From Streptococcus sp. oral taxon 431 (GTDB lineage Bacteria > Bacillota > Bacilli > Lactobacillales > Streptococcaceae): DNA of 64,000 bases. Position 1 is the first letter of the stretch. Every line of letters starts with the position of its first letter. The stretch is taken from assembly GCF_001553685.1 (NCBI RefSeq), contig NZ_CP014264.1, forward strand, positions 1,682,001 through 1,746,000, given 5' to 3'. Of the stretch, positions 18,911-28,567 are shown one piece after another. The notes beneath the pieces were generated by a model. It worked only from the letters and a program-made list of their open reading frames with translations. It did not search any database and was not told where the DNA came from. The position numbers were made by a program, and so were the translations under genes.

Positions 18911-20170
18911 TTACAAATCTACTGTTAGTACCTGCCCAGCTCTCACGACTTGCTCACCTGCAATGTAGACATCATCAACATCACTCGATTTGACAGCATA
19001 AACTAAGTGAGAAAGCATGTTTTCTTGAGGTTGGAGATGGATTTTTCCTTGGGGCTGGATGACGAGAAAATCTGCTTGCTTGCCAACTTCTAGACTACCA
19101 ATCTCATCTTCCATTCCCAACACCTTAGCTCCTTCAATGGTCAGGGCCTTGAGGGCAGTTTCGATTGGAAATTGGCTGGCATCACCACTCTTCATTTTCT
19201 GTAAAAGGGCTGCCGTGCGTCCTTCCTCAAACATATCGAGGTTATTGTTAGAAGCAACTGAGTCAGTCGCAATACCAACTGCTACTCCTGCCATTTGAAG
19301 TTGGACGATTGCTGCAATTCCTGAGGCTAGTTTGAGATTGCTGATAGGATTGTGGGCGATAGCGACTTGCGAATCTGCCAAACGGGTAATTTCTGCTTCA
19401 TTTAGCTCCACACCATGGGCAAAGACAGCTTGATGGTCTAAATAGCCAAGCTCATCTAGGAAGGCTATTGGACGTTTACCATAATGCTTCAGGATAATCC
19501 CTGACTCTTCTTTTGTTTCTGCAACGTGGATATGAAGTGGAATATCTTCTTTTTTTGCTAGGTTCAAGCTAGCCTCTAACAATTCTCGACTACAACTGTA
19601 GGGTGAATGAGGAGCCACCATAACCTTAAAATTTGGGTCTTGATAGCCTTTGATTGTCTCGATAACAGCTCGAGTTTTGGCTATAGTCTCATCAGTCGTC
19701 TCCATGTCTGAAGAAAAGAGAGTCGGAGAAAAATAGCAACGCATCTTAGACGCCTTGATCGCTTCATAAATCTTCTCTATCTCTACTCCATTGGGATTAT
19801 ACATATCATTGAAAGTTGTCGTTCCTGATTGGAGCATCTCTGTCAGAGCCTCTTTGACAGCCTTTGTGGTCATCTCTGGTGTGAACTCTGCTTCTGCCGG
19901 CCAGATATAATCCTCTAGCCATTCGTGGAGATTGCTATCGTCACGAATCCCTCTCAAGCCTGTCATGGCAGAGTGAGTATGGCAGTTAACCAAACCAGGC
20001 ATGATCCAAGCACCCTGATAATCTATGATTTGTTCTGCTTGCTTGAGAATTTCTTGATTTTCCTGACCAACATAGACGATTTGAGAATTTTCAAGAGCCA
20101 AGATACCATCCAAATAGACGTGGAAATCTTGGTCACAAGTCACGATATTTACATGCTGAAAGACTTTCAT
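18911..20170 (-). CDS. mtaD: Amidohydrolase, MTA/SAH deaminase-like (Atz/Trz family)
   Basis: Zinc-dependent cytosolic deaminase of 419 residues, probably acting on S-adenosylhomocysteine or 5'-methylthioadenosine, which would link it to methionine salvage. Metal-binding motifs are in order: NCHTH near residue 64, HVAETKEE, AHGVEL, and the late ATDSVASNNNLDMF aspartate; the GMEDEIGSLEVGKQADFLVI tail is typical of the superfamily. Start ATG 20170 has AAAGGAG 7 bases upstream; the TTG one codon earlier is not needed. A chlorohydrolase or guanine-deaminase role cannot be excluded. Confidence 0.75.
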   Translation of the reverse strand: MKVFQHVNIVTCDQDFHVYLDGILALENSQIVYVGQENQEILKQAEQIIDYQGAWIMPGLVNCHTHSAMTGLRGIRDDSNLHEWLEDYIWPAEAEFTPEMTTKAVKEALTEMLQSGTTTFNDMYNPNGVEIEKIYEAIKASKMRCYFSPTLFSSDMETTDETIAKTRAVIETIKGYQDPNFKVMVAPHSPYSCSRELLEASLNLAKKEDIPLHIHVAETKEESGIILKHYGKRPIAFLDELGYLDHQAVFAHGVELNEAEITRLADSQVAIAHNPISNLKLASGIAAIVQLQMAGVAVGIATDSVASNNNLDMFEEGRTAALLQKMKSGDASQFPIETALKALTIEGAKVLGMEDEIGSLEVGKQADFLVIQPQGKIHLQPQENMLSHLVYAVKSSDVDDVYIAGEQVVRAGQVLTVDL

Positions 20171-20192
20171 CAATAGGCTCCTTTTCTAAATT

Positions 20193-20346
20193 ATACTCTT
20201 CGAAAATCTCTTCAAACCGCGTCAACGTCGCCTTGCCGTATGTGTAGGATACTGACTACGTCATTTCCATCTACAACCTCAAAACAGTGTTTTGAGCAAC
20301 CTGCGGCTAGTTTCCTAGTTTGCTCTTTGATTTTCATTGAGTATTA
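20193..20346 (+). repeat. BOX element, complete boxA-boxB-boxC
   Basis: 154 bp, the length expected for one boxA, boxB and boxC. The boxA end is ATACTCTTCGAAAATC and contains CGTCGCCTTGCCGTA, complementary to the standard BOX-PCR primer site; it ends TTTTCATTGAGTATTA. It fills the space between the amidohydrolase and the ABC transporter genes. Confidence 0.92.
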
Positions 20347-20383
20347 GCTTTCATACCAGATAATTTTTCTAGCTATTGTAACA

Positions 20384-20408
20384 AAAAAGTCACCTGAAGG
20401 CAACTTTT
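20384..20408 (-). terminator. Terminator after the ABC exporter operon
   Basis: GTTGCC and GGTGAC form a 6-bp stem with a TTCA loop, followed by six T residues on the minus strand. Confidence 0.6.
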
Positions 20409-20444
20409 CTTGTTTGTTCATTGGCATTATAATGGCTTTCCCAT

Positions 20445-22193
20445 TTATTCTGGGCTAAAAGCTGCTGCTTGCTGCATTTGATAGTATTTGCCTTTTCTCG
20501 TCATGAGTTCCTCATGATTGCCATATTCGACAATATCTCCATCGACCAAGACAAGAATCAAATCCGCATCTTGAATGGTCGATAAACGGTGGGCAATGAT
20601 AAAGCTTGTCCGCCCTTTCATGAGTTTGGCAAAGGCGTCCTGAACCAGCACCTCTGTCCGGGTATCGATGGATGAAGTCGCCTCGTCTAAGATCAGAATC
20701 TTAGGAATGGCTAGAAAAACGCGGGCAATGGTTAAAAGCTGAGCCTGACCAACAGACAAGGATTCCCCTGCATTTTCAAGCTTGGTATCATATCCCTGGG
20801 GCAATTGTTGGATAAAGAAATCCGCATTTGCTGCCTTGGCTGCTGCAATGACCTGCTCTCGGCTAGCATCAGGATTTCCAAAGGCAATATTGTCATGAAT
20901 GGTTCCCTGCTTGAGCCAAGTTTCTTGAAGCACCATTCCAAACTGCTGTCGAAGAGATGCTCTAGTATAGTCATAAATAGAATGACCATCTAGCAAGATA
21001 TCTCCTGAATTAATAGGATAAAAACGCATGAGGAGATTGATGAGGGTTGATTTCCCTGCACCCGTTGGTCCAACGATAGCAACCTTACTACCAACTGGAA
21101 TATCAATAGACAGATCCTTAATCAAGATCTTTTCAGGATTGTAACCAAAAGAAACATGTTTAAAGGAAATAGCACCCTTGACTTGTTCACTTGTCAATTC
21201 TTCCTGACCAGTTTCTGTAATCTCCAGACTTTCTAACACAGCATAAACACGTTCTGCACAAGCTAAGGCGCTTTGCAACTCGGCTAAGACTGATGAAATA
21301 TCGTTAAAAGGCTTGGTGTACTGCTGCACATAGTTCAAAAAGGTCACTAAACGCCCAACCGTCAAAGTAGAACCCGCCATGATACGCAAGGCTCCAACAC
21401 CAGCTAGTAGGGCATAAATGAGGGCATTGACAAAACGGGTGGAAGGATTGACTGTCGATGAATAAAAGATAGCCGACTGAGAATAACCTGCGTAGTTGTC
21501 ATTTGCCTCATGAAGTCTCTCGATAAATTCTTCCTGAGCATTGAAGGACTGGATAATGTTCTGTTGGGTGAGCGATTCTTCTATCAACTGAGTCTGAATC
21601 CCCCTAGTCTCTGTCTGTTTTTGAAAGAGATGGTAGGATTTCTTAGCGATAAAGCGTGAAATGACCATAGACAGAGGTGTTAAGAGCAGAACCAAGAGAG
21701 TCATCAATAGATGGATTTGGAGCATAGCAAGGATGCTGACCAAAATCATCAAAACTCCTATGAAAAATTGGTTGAAAATCATATTCAGACCCGCTGCCAA
21801 CTGCTCGATATCTGTCGTTACACGGCTGACCATTTCTCCACTACCTTGTCTATCTACAAGGGCAATCGGAAGACGATGGAGCTTTTCAATGATTTTTTCG
21901 CGTAAATCTCTGGTATAGGAGAAAATGAGGCGGTTGTATAGGAGGGGATTGGCCCATTGTACCAGCGTATTTCCTATGACCACCAAAGTCATCTGGAGGA
22001 AAATCTGCCAAAATAGCTGGGATGAACCATCGACTAGGACTTGATCAATCACCTGTCCTATCAAGATTGGTAGATAGATTGATAGGGCTACCTGAGCAAT
22101 AGTACCCAAGAAAGCCAGGAAAAGAAGGACGGGATGGCCAGCTAAATCTTTTGCTAATCGTTTAAGGGTTTGACTTGCATGTTTGCCTTTCAT
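20445..22193 (-). CDS. ABC exporter half-transporter (permease plus ATPase), consensus subunit
   Basis: Type IV ABC exporter of 582 residues: six membrane segments (about 15-310) fused to an ATPase domain. Walker A is GPTGAGKST, Walker B ILILDEATSSID with a proper catalytic glutamate, and the H-loop is IAHRLST, but the signature motif is LSVGQ instead of LSGGQ. It forms a heterodimer with the product of the gene just upstream, whose stop codon is one base from this ATG; AAAGGAGG gives the ribosome binding site. Export of drugs, lipids or peptides is possible; nothing nearby names the substrate. Confidence 0.88.
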   Translation of the reverse strand: MKGKHASQTLKRLAKDLAGHPVLLFLAFLGTIAQVALSIYLPILIGQVIDQVLVDGSSQLFWQIFLQMTLVVIGNTLVQWANPLLYNRLIFSYTRDLREKIIEKLHRLPIALVDRQGSGEMVSRVTTDIEQLAAGLNMIFNQFFIGVLMILVSILAMLQIHLLMTLLVLLLTPLSMVISRFIAKKSYHLFQKQTETRGIQTQLIEESLTQQNIIQSFNAQEEFIERLHEANDNYAGYSQSAIFYSSTVNPSTRFVNALIYALLAGVGALRIMAGSTLTVGRLVTFLNYVQQYTKPFNDISSVLAELQSALACAERVYAVLESLEITETGQEELTSEQVKGAISFKHVSFGYNPEKILIKDLSIDIPVGSKVAIVGPTGAGKSTLINLLMRFYPINSGDILLDGHSIYDYTRASLRQQFGMVLQETWLKQGTIHDNIAFGNPDASREQVIAAAKAANADFFIQQLPQGYDTKLENAGESLSVGQAQLLTIARVFLAIPKILILDEATSSIDTRTEVLVQDAFAKLMKGRTSFIIAHRLSTIQDADLILVLVDGDIVEYGNHEELMTRKGKYYQMQQAAAFSPE

Positions 22194-22194
22194 T

Positions 22195-23919
22195 CTAGTC
22201 CTCCTTTCCATGTTGGGATGCATTGATTTCACGATAGACTTGGCTAGTCTCCATCAATTCCTCATGATTTCTAAGTGCTAATTGCTCCCCTTTCTCTAAA
22301 AGAAGAATTTGATCAGCAATCTTCAAGGTTGAAGTCCGTTGGGAAATCAAGATTAAGCTCGTATTTGGCAAGTTCTCCTGAATGGCCTTTAGAAGACTGG
22401 ACTCGGTGATGGTATCAAGGGCTGAAGTCGCATCATCCAAGATGAGAAATGGTGCTTGATGCAAGACTGCTCGGGCAATAGATAAACGTTGCTTTTGCCC
22501 ACCTGAGAAATTACGACCGCCTGCTTGGACTTCTGCATCCAGATGACCTTCTTTTTCACTGACAAAGTCCTTGGCCTGAGCAATTTCCAAAGCCTGCCAG
22601 AGTTCTTGGTCAGAGACAAGCTCTTCCATACCCAAAATCAAATTGGAACGAATCGTCCCTTTAAAAAGTTCAACCTTTTGAGGGACATAGGCCATCCAAG
22701 AACGCCATTCAGAAAGATCGCGAGGACTACGTCCATCTCGATAAAGGGAAATGCTTCCCTTATCTACCGGATAGAGGCCAAGTAGGACCTGCACTAAGGT
22801 TGACTTACCAGAACCAGTCCCTCCGATGATCCCAAGAATCTCCCCTTGTTGCATATCAAAAGAAATATCTCTGAGAGAAGGTTGGGCAGCATCTGGGTAG
22901 GTAAAGCTCAAGTGATGAACATGTAAAACTCGATTCCCAGACACCTTCCCCGCCTGAATCTCAGAATGAATATCTTCAGGTTCTTCAGTGAAGACTTCCT
23001 CAATACGCTTAGCTGATATATAGGACTGGTTGAGTGAATTAATGAGCATGGCTAGTTTAATCAACTCTACCAAGATCTGTAAGAGATAGTTGATTAGGGC
23101 AATCAAGGCACCCTGACTGAACCAGCCTCCCTGGATAGAAATATAGCCATTCCAGATAATCACCAGCAAAGTTCCGTTGACGATCAAATAGGTCAAGGGG
23201 GTCAAGAGACTAGACCAGTAGCCTGTTTTCATTTGGATAGCCATATAGACTTGGTTTAGTACTTGAAAATGTTCGATTTCTCGTTTTTCTTGGCCAAAAG
23301 CACGAATCACACGCATACCTTGTATCTGTTGGCGCGTTTCCTGAACCAGCTGGTCAGTTTTCTTTCTCAAACTACTGTAGAGAGGATTGACCAAGCGTGA
23401 TAAAACGACAATGACAAGGGTCAAAATGGCAACCATGACCAAGAACCAGAAGGTCAATTCAGGCGAGAGGCGATAAGCCATGAAAATGGCACCAAAAACA
23501 ATAATAGGCGCTCTTAAAAAGAGGCGTAAGAATTGATTAATCCCTGTCTGAATCTGATAGGTATCTGAAGTCAAACGCGTCACCAAACTCGAAGTCGTCA
23601 AACGGTCTCTACTATCCTTGGGCAAGGAGAGAATATGACGATAGAGGTCATTGGTCAACTCCTTGGCAAATCCTACTGCTGCCTTGGCTGAGTAAAACTG
23701 AGCAACCAAAGCTACCAGAACACCGATAACTGCAAACACAAAGAGGAGTCCCATTTGCATCCACAGATGGCCCTGATCTTTTTGAGGGATAGATTGGTCA
23801 ACAATACCTGCTATCACCATGGGAACCAAGAGTTCAAAAACAGCTTCTAGCAGCTTAAACAAGGGTGCTAGGAAAGACTCCTTGAGGTAGGGTTTAAAGT
23901 AAGAAAGTAATTGTTTCAT
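22195..23919 (-). CDS. ABC exporter half-transporter, degenerate-site subunit
   Basis: 574-residue permease-ATPase fusion and partner of the downstream subunit. Walker A is GGTGSGKST and the signature is FSGGQ, but the residue after Walker B is aspartate (LILDDATSALD) and the switch histidine is replaced by glutamine (LISQRTST). In a dimer these changes fall in the same ATP site as the partner's LSVGQ, leaving one consensus and one degenerate site, as in TM287/288 and BmrCD. It lies 49 bp after the cytosolic msrAB gene, same strand, with a weak hairpin between them. Confidence 0.88.
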   Translation of the reverse strand: MKQLLSYFKPYLKESFLAPLFKLLEAVFELLVPMVIAGIVDQSIPQKDQGHLWMQMGLLFVFAVIGVLVALVAQFYSAKAAVGFAKELTNDLYRHILSLPKDSRDRLTTSSLVTRLTSDTYQIQTGINQFLRLFLRAPIIVFGAIFMAYRLSPELTFWFLVMVAILTLVIVVLSRLVNPLYSSLRKKTDQLVQETRQQIQGMRVIRAFGQEKREIEHFQVLNQVYMAIQMKTGYWSSLLTPLTYLIVNGTLLVIIWNGYISIQGGWFSQGALIALINYLLQILVELIKLAMLINSLNQSYISAKRIEEVFTEEPEDIHSEIQAGKVSGNRVLHVHHLSFTYPDAAQPSLRDISFDMQQGEILGIIGGTGSGKSTLVQVLLGLYPVDKGSISLYRDGRSPRDLSEWRSWMAYVPQKVELFKGTIRSNLILGMEELVSDQELWQALEIAQAKDFVSEKEGHLDAEVQAGGRNFSGGQKQRLSIARAVLHQAPFLILDDATSALDTITESSLLKAIQENLPNTSLILISQRTSTLKIADQILLLEKGEQLALRNHEELMETSQVYREINASQHGKED

Positions 23920-23968
23920 GTGTCCCTTCTATTTCCAAAATGAAGAAGGTGGAAAAACCACCATCTTT

Positions 23969-24907
23969 TTACTTATTCAAATATGGAAGCAGGTAGCCGT
24001 AGCCAGCCCCTTCCATTTCATCCTTAGCAATGAATCGTAAAGAGGCAGAATTGATACAATAGCGTAAACCACCTAGTTCCTGAGGTCCATCTGTAAAGAC
24101 ATGTCCCAAGTGAGCATTACCCGAACGTGAACGGACTTCAATTCGCTCCATACCATGACTCAAGTCTTGATAGTAATGGATAAGCTCTTTAGAGATTGGT
24201 CGGCTAAAACTTGGCCAACCACAGCCTGAAGCAAACTTATCCTTGGCAAAGAAGAGGGGCTCACCAGTCGTGATATCAACATAAATCCCTTCCTCAAAAG
24301 CTTGGTCATAAGCATTAGTAAAGGGAGCTTCCGTCGCAGCTTCTTGCGTAACTCGGTAGGACTCTTCTGACAAACTTTCTCGTAAAACTGCCTGACTAGG
24401 CTTTTCATAGTTAGCAGCGTCTATCAGTGGTTTCTCTGCATCTTTCACATCGATATGGCAATAGCCACCAGGATTTTTCTTGAGATAGTCTTGGTGATAG
24501 TCCTCAGCCAGGATATAGTGGCGAAGCTTCTCCACTTCCACTGCAATTTTACGACCTATGAGGAGTTCTTGTTCGCGAACTACTGTATTGATCGTTGGTA
24601 GATCAGCTTCATCTAGGTAATAAATCCCTGTGCGGTATTGACGACCACGGTCATTCCCTTGTTGGTTGACAGAAAGGGGATCGATAACTCGGAAATAATA
24701 GAGTAAAATCTCACGAAGCGAGACTGCCATTTCATCATAAATAACTTGCACAGTCTCAGCATGATCTGTTTCTTTAATCAATTGATAATTGGTGGTTTCT
24801 ACATGACCATTGGCATAACCAACACTAGTTTGCAACACTCCAGAAATACGGGAAAAGTATTCCTCTAAGCCCCAAAAACAACCACCTGCTAGATATATTT
24901 CTGCCAT
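23969..24907 (-). CDS. msrAB1: Cytosolic peptide methionine sulfoxide reductase MsrA-MsrB
   Basis: 312-residue fusion with no signal or membrane segment. The MsrA domain starts almost at once, with catalytic C10 in GGCFWG; the MsrB domain has GCGWPSF and catalytic C284 in RYCINS. It repairs both sulfoxide forms of methionine in cytosolic proteins and is clearly a paralogue of the membrane-anchored enzyme at 7415-8530. Ribosome binding site CAAGGAGG is strong. Pneumococcus has the same pair, one secreted and one cytosolic. It is followed by the ABC exporter operon. Confidence 0.93.
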   Translation of the reverse strand: MAEIYLAGGCFWGLEEYFSRISGVLQTSVGYANGHVETTNYQLIKETDHAETVQVIYDEMAVSLREILLYYFRVIDPLSVNQQGNDRGRQYRTGIYYLDEADLPTINTVVREQELLIGRKIAVEVEKLRHYILAEDYHQDYLKKNPGGYCHIDVKDAEKPLIDAANYEKPSQAVLRESLSEESYRVTQEAATEAPFTNAYDQAFEEGIYVDITTGEPLFFAKDKFASGCGWPSFSRPISKELIHYYQDLSHGMERIEVRSRSGNAHLGHVFTDGPQELGGLRYCINSASLRFIAKDEMEGAGYGYLLPYLNK

Positions 24908-24913
24908 TTCAAA

Positions 24914-24936
24914 TCCTCCTTGACCGTCTATCGGTC
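24914..24936 (-). promoter_or_regulatory. Small hairpin directly upstream of the msrAB1 ribosome binding site
   Basis: GACCG and CGGTC pair around ATAGA, ending at the base before AAGGAGG on the minus strand. It could affect ribosome access or mRNA 5' stability; effect not known. Confidence 0.35.
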
Positions 24937-24957
24937 GATAAACACGGGAAACATTTC

Positions 24958-25109
24958 ATACTCTTCGAAAATCTCTTCAAACCACGTCAGCTTCGCCTTG
25001 CCGTAGATATATGTAACTGACATCGTCAGTCTTATCTACAACCTCAAAGCAGTGCTTTGAGCAACCTGCAGCTCGCTTCCTAGTTTGCTCTTTGATTTTC
25101 ATTGAGTAT
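24958..25109 (+). repeat. BOX element, complete boxA-boxB-boxC
   Basis: 152 bp in the same orientation as the copy at 20193. It starts ATACTCTTCGAAAATC and ends TTTTCATTGAGTAT, with the primer-site segment CGCCTTGCCGTAG. It lies between msrAB1 and thrB. Confidence 0.92.
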
Positions 25110-25130
25110 CAGTTCCCATGTTTCATTTTC

Positions 25131-25176
25131 AAAAAAAGGACAGGAAGCCTCTAATAGAGAGTTTCCCCATCCCATT
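25131..25176 (-). terminator. Terminator after the hom-thrB operon
   Basis: On the minus strand an imperfect stem (GGGATGGGGAA with TTCCTGTCC, inner CTCT-AGAG) is followed by seven T residues, just after the thrB stop. Confidence 0.6.
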
Positions 25177-25183
25177 GCTATGT

Positions 25184-26053
25184 TTATTTTGCTTCGACGC
25201 GAACGCCTTGTGTATCTACTTGCAAATCATGAAGTTTGCCTTTGAACGGTTGCTTTTCAAGCTCAGCCTTAATTTTAGGCATCTTATCAGGCTCAGCTAG
25301 AACCATGACAGTAGGCCCAGCACCAGACAAGTAGGTCGCATAAGCACCGTTTCTCTTAGCAACTTTCTTGATCGTCGCAAATTCTCTCACCAGTTCTTGA
25401 CGGTAACGCTCATGGAAGAGATCACTCTCAATAGCTTGTCCTGCTTTGACCATGTCTCCAGTCAGCAAGGCTGCAATCGCTACATTGGCGATAGAACTTG
25501 CTGCAACAGCTTCTTTATAAGAAAGTTTCTTAGGCAAGACACCACGACTATCTCGAGTACGCAATTCATAATTTGGAATGTAGGCTAGAAAGGCACACTC
25601 TGGAAAAGGTGCCACTACTGCTGAAACCTGACCCTCGACTGAGCTTGCAATGACTAGATTTCCATAGATAGCAGGTGCAACATTATCAGGATGTCCTTCA
25701 ATCTTAGTCGCCAATTGCAACTTATCGTGATCCGTTAATTTTAGGTTCCCTAATTGATTTGCCAACTCAATTCCTGCAACGATGACTGAACTAGAAGAAC
25801 CAAGTCCACGCGCAAGTGGAATATCACTGATCATTTTCAGACGTCTTGGTTGTAGGTCTGGAACAATTTGTAAAGCAATCTTCAGCAAAAGATTACGTTC
25901 ATCACGTGGAATCCATTTGCCTAGTTGATGCTCAATCATCCATTCTTCACGTTCCTCACAAACCTGAATTTCTAGATACTTGGTTACAGCTACACCAACA
26001 GAGTCAAAACCAGGACCCACATTGGCACTTGTAGCAGGTACAATAATCTTCAT
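25184..26053 (-). CDS. thrB: Homoserine kinase
   Basis: Phosphorylates homoserine to O-phosphohomoserine in threonine synthesis. The 289-residue GHMP kinase has [14 protein letters not shown] at the N-terminus, the ATP-binding [16 protein letters not shown] loop, and the late SGAGPTV motif. Its ATG follows the hom stop codon by one base, so the genes are translationally coupled. Threonine synthase is not in this window. Confidence 0.95.
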   Translation of the reverse strand: MKIIVPATSANVGPGFDSVGVAVTKYLEIQVCEEREEWMIEHQLGKWIPRDERNLLLKIALQIVPDLQPRRLKMISDIPLARGLGSSSSVIVAGIELANQLGNLKLTDHDKLQLATKIEGHPDNVAPAIYGNLVIASSVEGQVSAVVAPFPECAFLAYIPNYELRTRDSRGVLPKKLSYKEAVAASSIANVAIAALLTGDMVKAGQAIESDLFHERYRQELVREFATIKKVAKRNGAYATYLSGAGPTVMVLAEPDKMPKIKAELEKQPFKGKLHDLQVDTQGVRVEAK

Positions 26054-26054
26054 C

Positions 26055-27341
26055 TTAGTCTCCTAAAACCTTGAAGGTATTGAGAAGTTCAAATTCAGCT
26101 ACACCCTTCAAAGAGTCTGTAATATTTTCAAGTTGCGCCTTGTTGATCTTATGGCTGATGATGACAACACGAGCCTTGCCTTCTTGCTTACCATCTTGAA
26201 GGATTTGCTTGAAGGAAATATCTTCCGCATTAAAGAGCTCTGCCAATTTCAAGACTTGCCCTTTTGAATCTGGAGCCAGGATTGAGAAATAGTAGTTGGC
26301 TTTGACATCTTCTGGCTGAGCCAAAACAAGGTCACGATGGTATTCGTTAAAGGCTTTGCCAATGGTGCCGTCATTCAAACGACGAACGATACGAGCAATA
26401 TCAGCTACAACACTTGTTGCAGTTGGTTTTTGACCTGCACCTGGTCCATAGTACATAGACTCGCCGATACCGATAGATTCCACAAAGACCGCATTCATAA
26501 CACCGTTAACACTTGCAAGTGGATGAGCTTTAGGAAGGAAGGTTGGAGTAACCTCAGCAGCAATTCCAGAAGCTGTTTCTTCGATAGAACCTACTAATTT
26601 AACCACGTACCCAAGATCTTGGGCAACTGCCACATCTTCTGGAGTGATATTGCGGATTCCTTGATGGGCAACATCTTCAAACTTGACATTCATCCCAAAG
26701 GCGAACTGACTGAGGATGACCATCTTGTAAGCTGCATCAATCCCATCAACGTCATTGGTAGGGTCGCTTTCAGCAAAACCAAGTCGTTGGGCTTCTGCCA
26801 AAGCATCTTCATAAGACCAGCCTTCTTCTACCATTTTGGTCATCATGAAGTTAGATGTTCCATTGACAACACCAAGAACACGAGTGATTTTGTCTGATGC
26901 TAGTGAGTTAACCAAGGTACGAAGGATTGGAATTCCTCCCGCAACAGCTGCTTCATAATAAAGAGCAACATTATGAGCTTTGGCAATCTCAAGCAATTCT
27001 GCACCATGAACAGCCAAAAGGTCCTTGTTGGCTGTAACGACATGTTTCCCTGCTTCTAAGGCACGAGTGATAAATGTTTTTGCCGGTTCGATACGTCCCA
27101 TCAACTCAACAACAATCGCGATGTCTTTATCTGACAAAATTTCGTCAATATTTGTTACAAAATTAAAATCATTTCCTGCTTCAAGCAAGCGTGCTTTCTC
27201 TTCATCGTCTTTGACCAAAACTTTGGCTACTTCAATTTCTGAATGTGCTGCTTGAACAATTTTTTCTCCATTTTCCTTTAGCAAGAATGGTACGCCACTG
27301 GCTACTGTACCAAATCCAAGTAAAGCAATTTTAACTGACAT
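26055..27341 (-). CDS. hom: Homoserine dehydrogenase with ACT domain
   Basis: Reduces aspartate semialdehyde to homoserine, the branch to threonine and methionine. The 428-residue protein has an N-terminal NAD(P)-binding [11 protein letters not shown] motif, the catalytic region with [10 protein letters not shown] and [12 protein letters not shown], and a C-terminal ACT-like domain from about residue 350 ([17 protein letters not shown]) that normally mediates threonine feedback. Own promoter at 27373 and strong binding site AAGGAGAC; thrB follows. Confidence 0.95.
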   Translation of the reverse strand: MSVKIALLGFGTVASGVPFLLKENGEKIVQAAHSEIEVAKVLVKDDEEKARLLEAGNDFNFVTNIDEILSDKDIAIVVELMGRIEPAKTFITRALEAGKHVVTANKDLLAVHGAELLEIAKAHNVALYYEAAVAGGIPILRTLVNSLASDKITRVLGVVNGTSNFMMTKMVEEGWSYEDALAEAQRLGFAESDPTNDVDGIDAAYKMVILSQFAFGMNVKFEDVAHQGIRNITPEDVAVAQDLGYVVKLVGSIEETASGIAAEVTPTFLPKAHPLASVNGVMNAVFVESIGIGESMYYGPGAGQKPTATSVVADIARIVRRLNDGTIGKAFNEYHRDLVLAQPEDVKANYYFSILAPDSKGQVLKLAELFNAEDISFKQILQDGKQEGKARVVIISHKINKAQLENITDSLKGVAEFELLNTFKVLGD

Positions 27342-27372
27342 GTTTGTCTCCTTGAAATTTTCTAATAGTCCT

Positions 27373-27378
27373 ATTATA
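27373..27378 (-). promoter_or_regulatory. Extended -10 promoter of hom-thrB
   Basis: TGGTATAAT on the minus strand, about 31 bp before the hom ATG; no strong -35. Confidence 0.6.
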
Positions 27379-27436
27379 CCAAAATTGTGAGAAAATTCCT
27401 ACCATTCTGAACTAAAAATAGGAGCGCAAAATCATA

Positions 27437-27471
27437 AAAAAGCCTGCCCTGATACAATTTAGGACAGACGC
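27437..27471 (-). terminator. Terminator after yaaA
   Basis: Stem GTCTGTCCT with AGGGCAGGC (two G-U pairs) followed by six T residues on the minus strand, about 10 bp after the yaaA stop. Confidence 0.7.
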
Positions 27472-27481
27472 TATTTTCAAT

Positions 27482-28204
27482 CTATTTCACAAAGACCATT
27501 TCCTTGTCACTCGACAGGTCGTCTCGATAGGTAAAACCTGCAAAACTGAGCTTTTTAATATCTTCTACCGAGGTTACTTGATTTTCCATCAGGGCTGTTA
27601 AAAAGGCTCCTCGGGCTTTTTTTGAAATGGTTGAGTGGACTTTAAGTTTTCCATCTCTGTCTTCCATAAACTTAAAGGTCACCATTTTTTCACGGATATC
27701 TTTTGGAAAGACAGTTTCAAATTCCGAAGACAAGAGTGAAAAGATTAGTTCTTCACCCTTCACCGACTCTTCATAAGCTGAATGCCAGTGACTTTTCAGG
27801 CTTTTCCCAGCAATTTTAAGCTTCATCAAAAAGTCCAGTCTGTGAGGCGCAATCGGTTCAAAGGCTGGAATCACACCATAGAGAGCTGACGTTATCATGA
27901 GGTGTTTCTCCAGATAGGCTTGTTCAGCCTTGGTTAGATTGTCCCGTTTGATGTTGCGATACATGAGCCCATCAAAGAGGTGCAAGGCTGGATAGTTTGT
28001 CGCAGTTCCATTTTTCAAGGCCTGGATATGTTCATACTCCTCTTGCGCTTTTTCGGCAGATATTTTGTAAAAGTTCTCCAGCTCTTGGGCAGAATATGTC
28101 GCTAATGCATCCACTACAGCCTGACTTTCAGGACGCAAGGGATTTGCTTCAAAACTAGGAACATTTGTATTCATTTCTTTTGCAGTTGGGATTAGAATTT
28201 TCAT
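27482..28204 (-). CDS. yaaA: Peroxide stress protein YaaA (DUF328)
   Basis: 240-residue cytoplasmic protein recognised by MKILIPTAKEM at the start, LHLFDGLMYRNIKRDNL and the central LYGVIPAFEPIAPHRLDF. In Escherichia coli YaaA lowers free iron and limits peroxide damage; the biochemical activity is not settled. For a peroxide-producing streptococcus this role fits, but that is inference. Preceded by a strong terminator, so probably monocistronic. Confidence 0.88.
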   Translation of the reverse strand: MKILIPTAKEMNTNVPSFEANPLRPESQAVVDALATYSAQELENFYKISAEKAQEEYEHIQALKNGTATNYPALHLFDGLMYRNIKRDNLTKAEQAYLEKHLMITSALYGVIPAFEPIAPHRLDFLMKLKIAGKSLKSHWHSAYEESVKGEELIFSLLSSEFETVFPKDIREKMVTFKFMEDRDGKLKVHSTISKKARGAFLTALMENQVTSVEDIKKLSFAGFTYRDDLSSDKEMVFVK

Positions 28205-28251
28205 AGTCTTAGTGTAGCATATTTTTCTAGGAGCACCAAGGATTTGAGCCT

Positions 28252-28275
28252 AAAAACCTCGGTGAATACCGAGGC
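28252..28275 (-). terminator. Terminator between the small membrane protein gene and yaaA
   Basis: CCTCGG and CCGAGG form a perfect 6-bp stem with a TATTCA loop followed by TTTTTA on the minus strand. Confidence 0.85.
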
Positions 28276-28283
28276 TTCTTTCC

Positions 28284-28448
28284 TTATTTTGGCAATCCTA
28301 ACCAGATTGCAAAGAGAACTAGTGCTGTCCCAAGGCAGCTTGTCAAGATAGATGAAAGAGTAACCTTTTTCTCCTTTAGATGAGAAAATCCTATCTTCAA
28401 AGCGAAAAGACCAAGCAACATCGAACCAATCATCAGATAAAATCCCAT
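28284..28448 (-). CDS. Small membrane protein, 54 residues
   Basis: Translated directly from the minus strand: starts MGFYLMIGSMLLGLFALKIG, a short polar centre (HLKEKKVT), then a second hydrophobic segment ending AIWLGLPK. Two membrane segments in hairpin topology. Ribosome binding site GGAGG is 8 bases before the ATG at 28448; an in-frame ATG at 28463 would overlap that site. A perfect terminator follows the stop, which supports a real gene. It lies between the deformylase-like gene and yaaA on the same strand. Function unknown. Confidence 0.7.
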   Translation of the reverse strand: MGFYLMIGSMLLGLFALKIGFSHLKEKKVTLSSILTSCLGTALVLFAIWLGLPK

Positions 28449-28567
28449 TTGACTGTCCTCCATTTATTATTCTTTCATTTATTATCACAAATTTCAAACA
28501 AGAGTGCAAGAAAAACGAGGTTGTTTCCTTAAGCTTGAAGGATGGACCCTGATCTAGGATACAAGGC

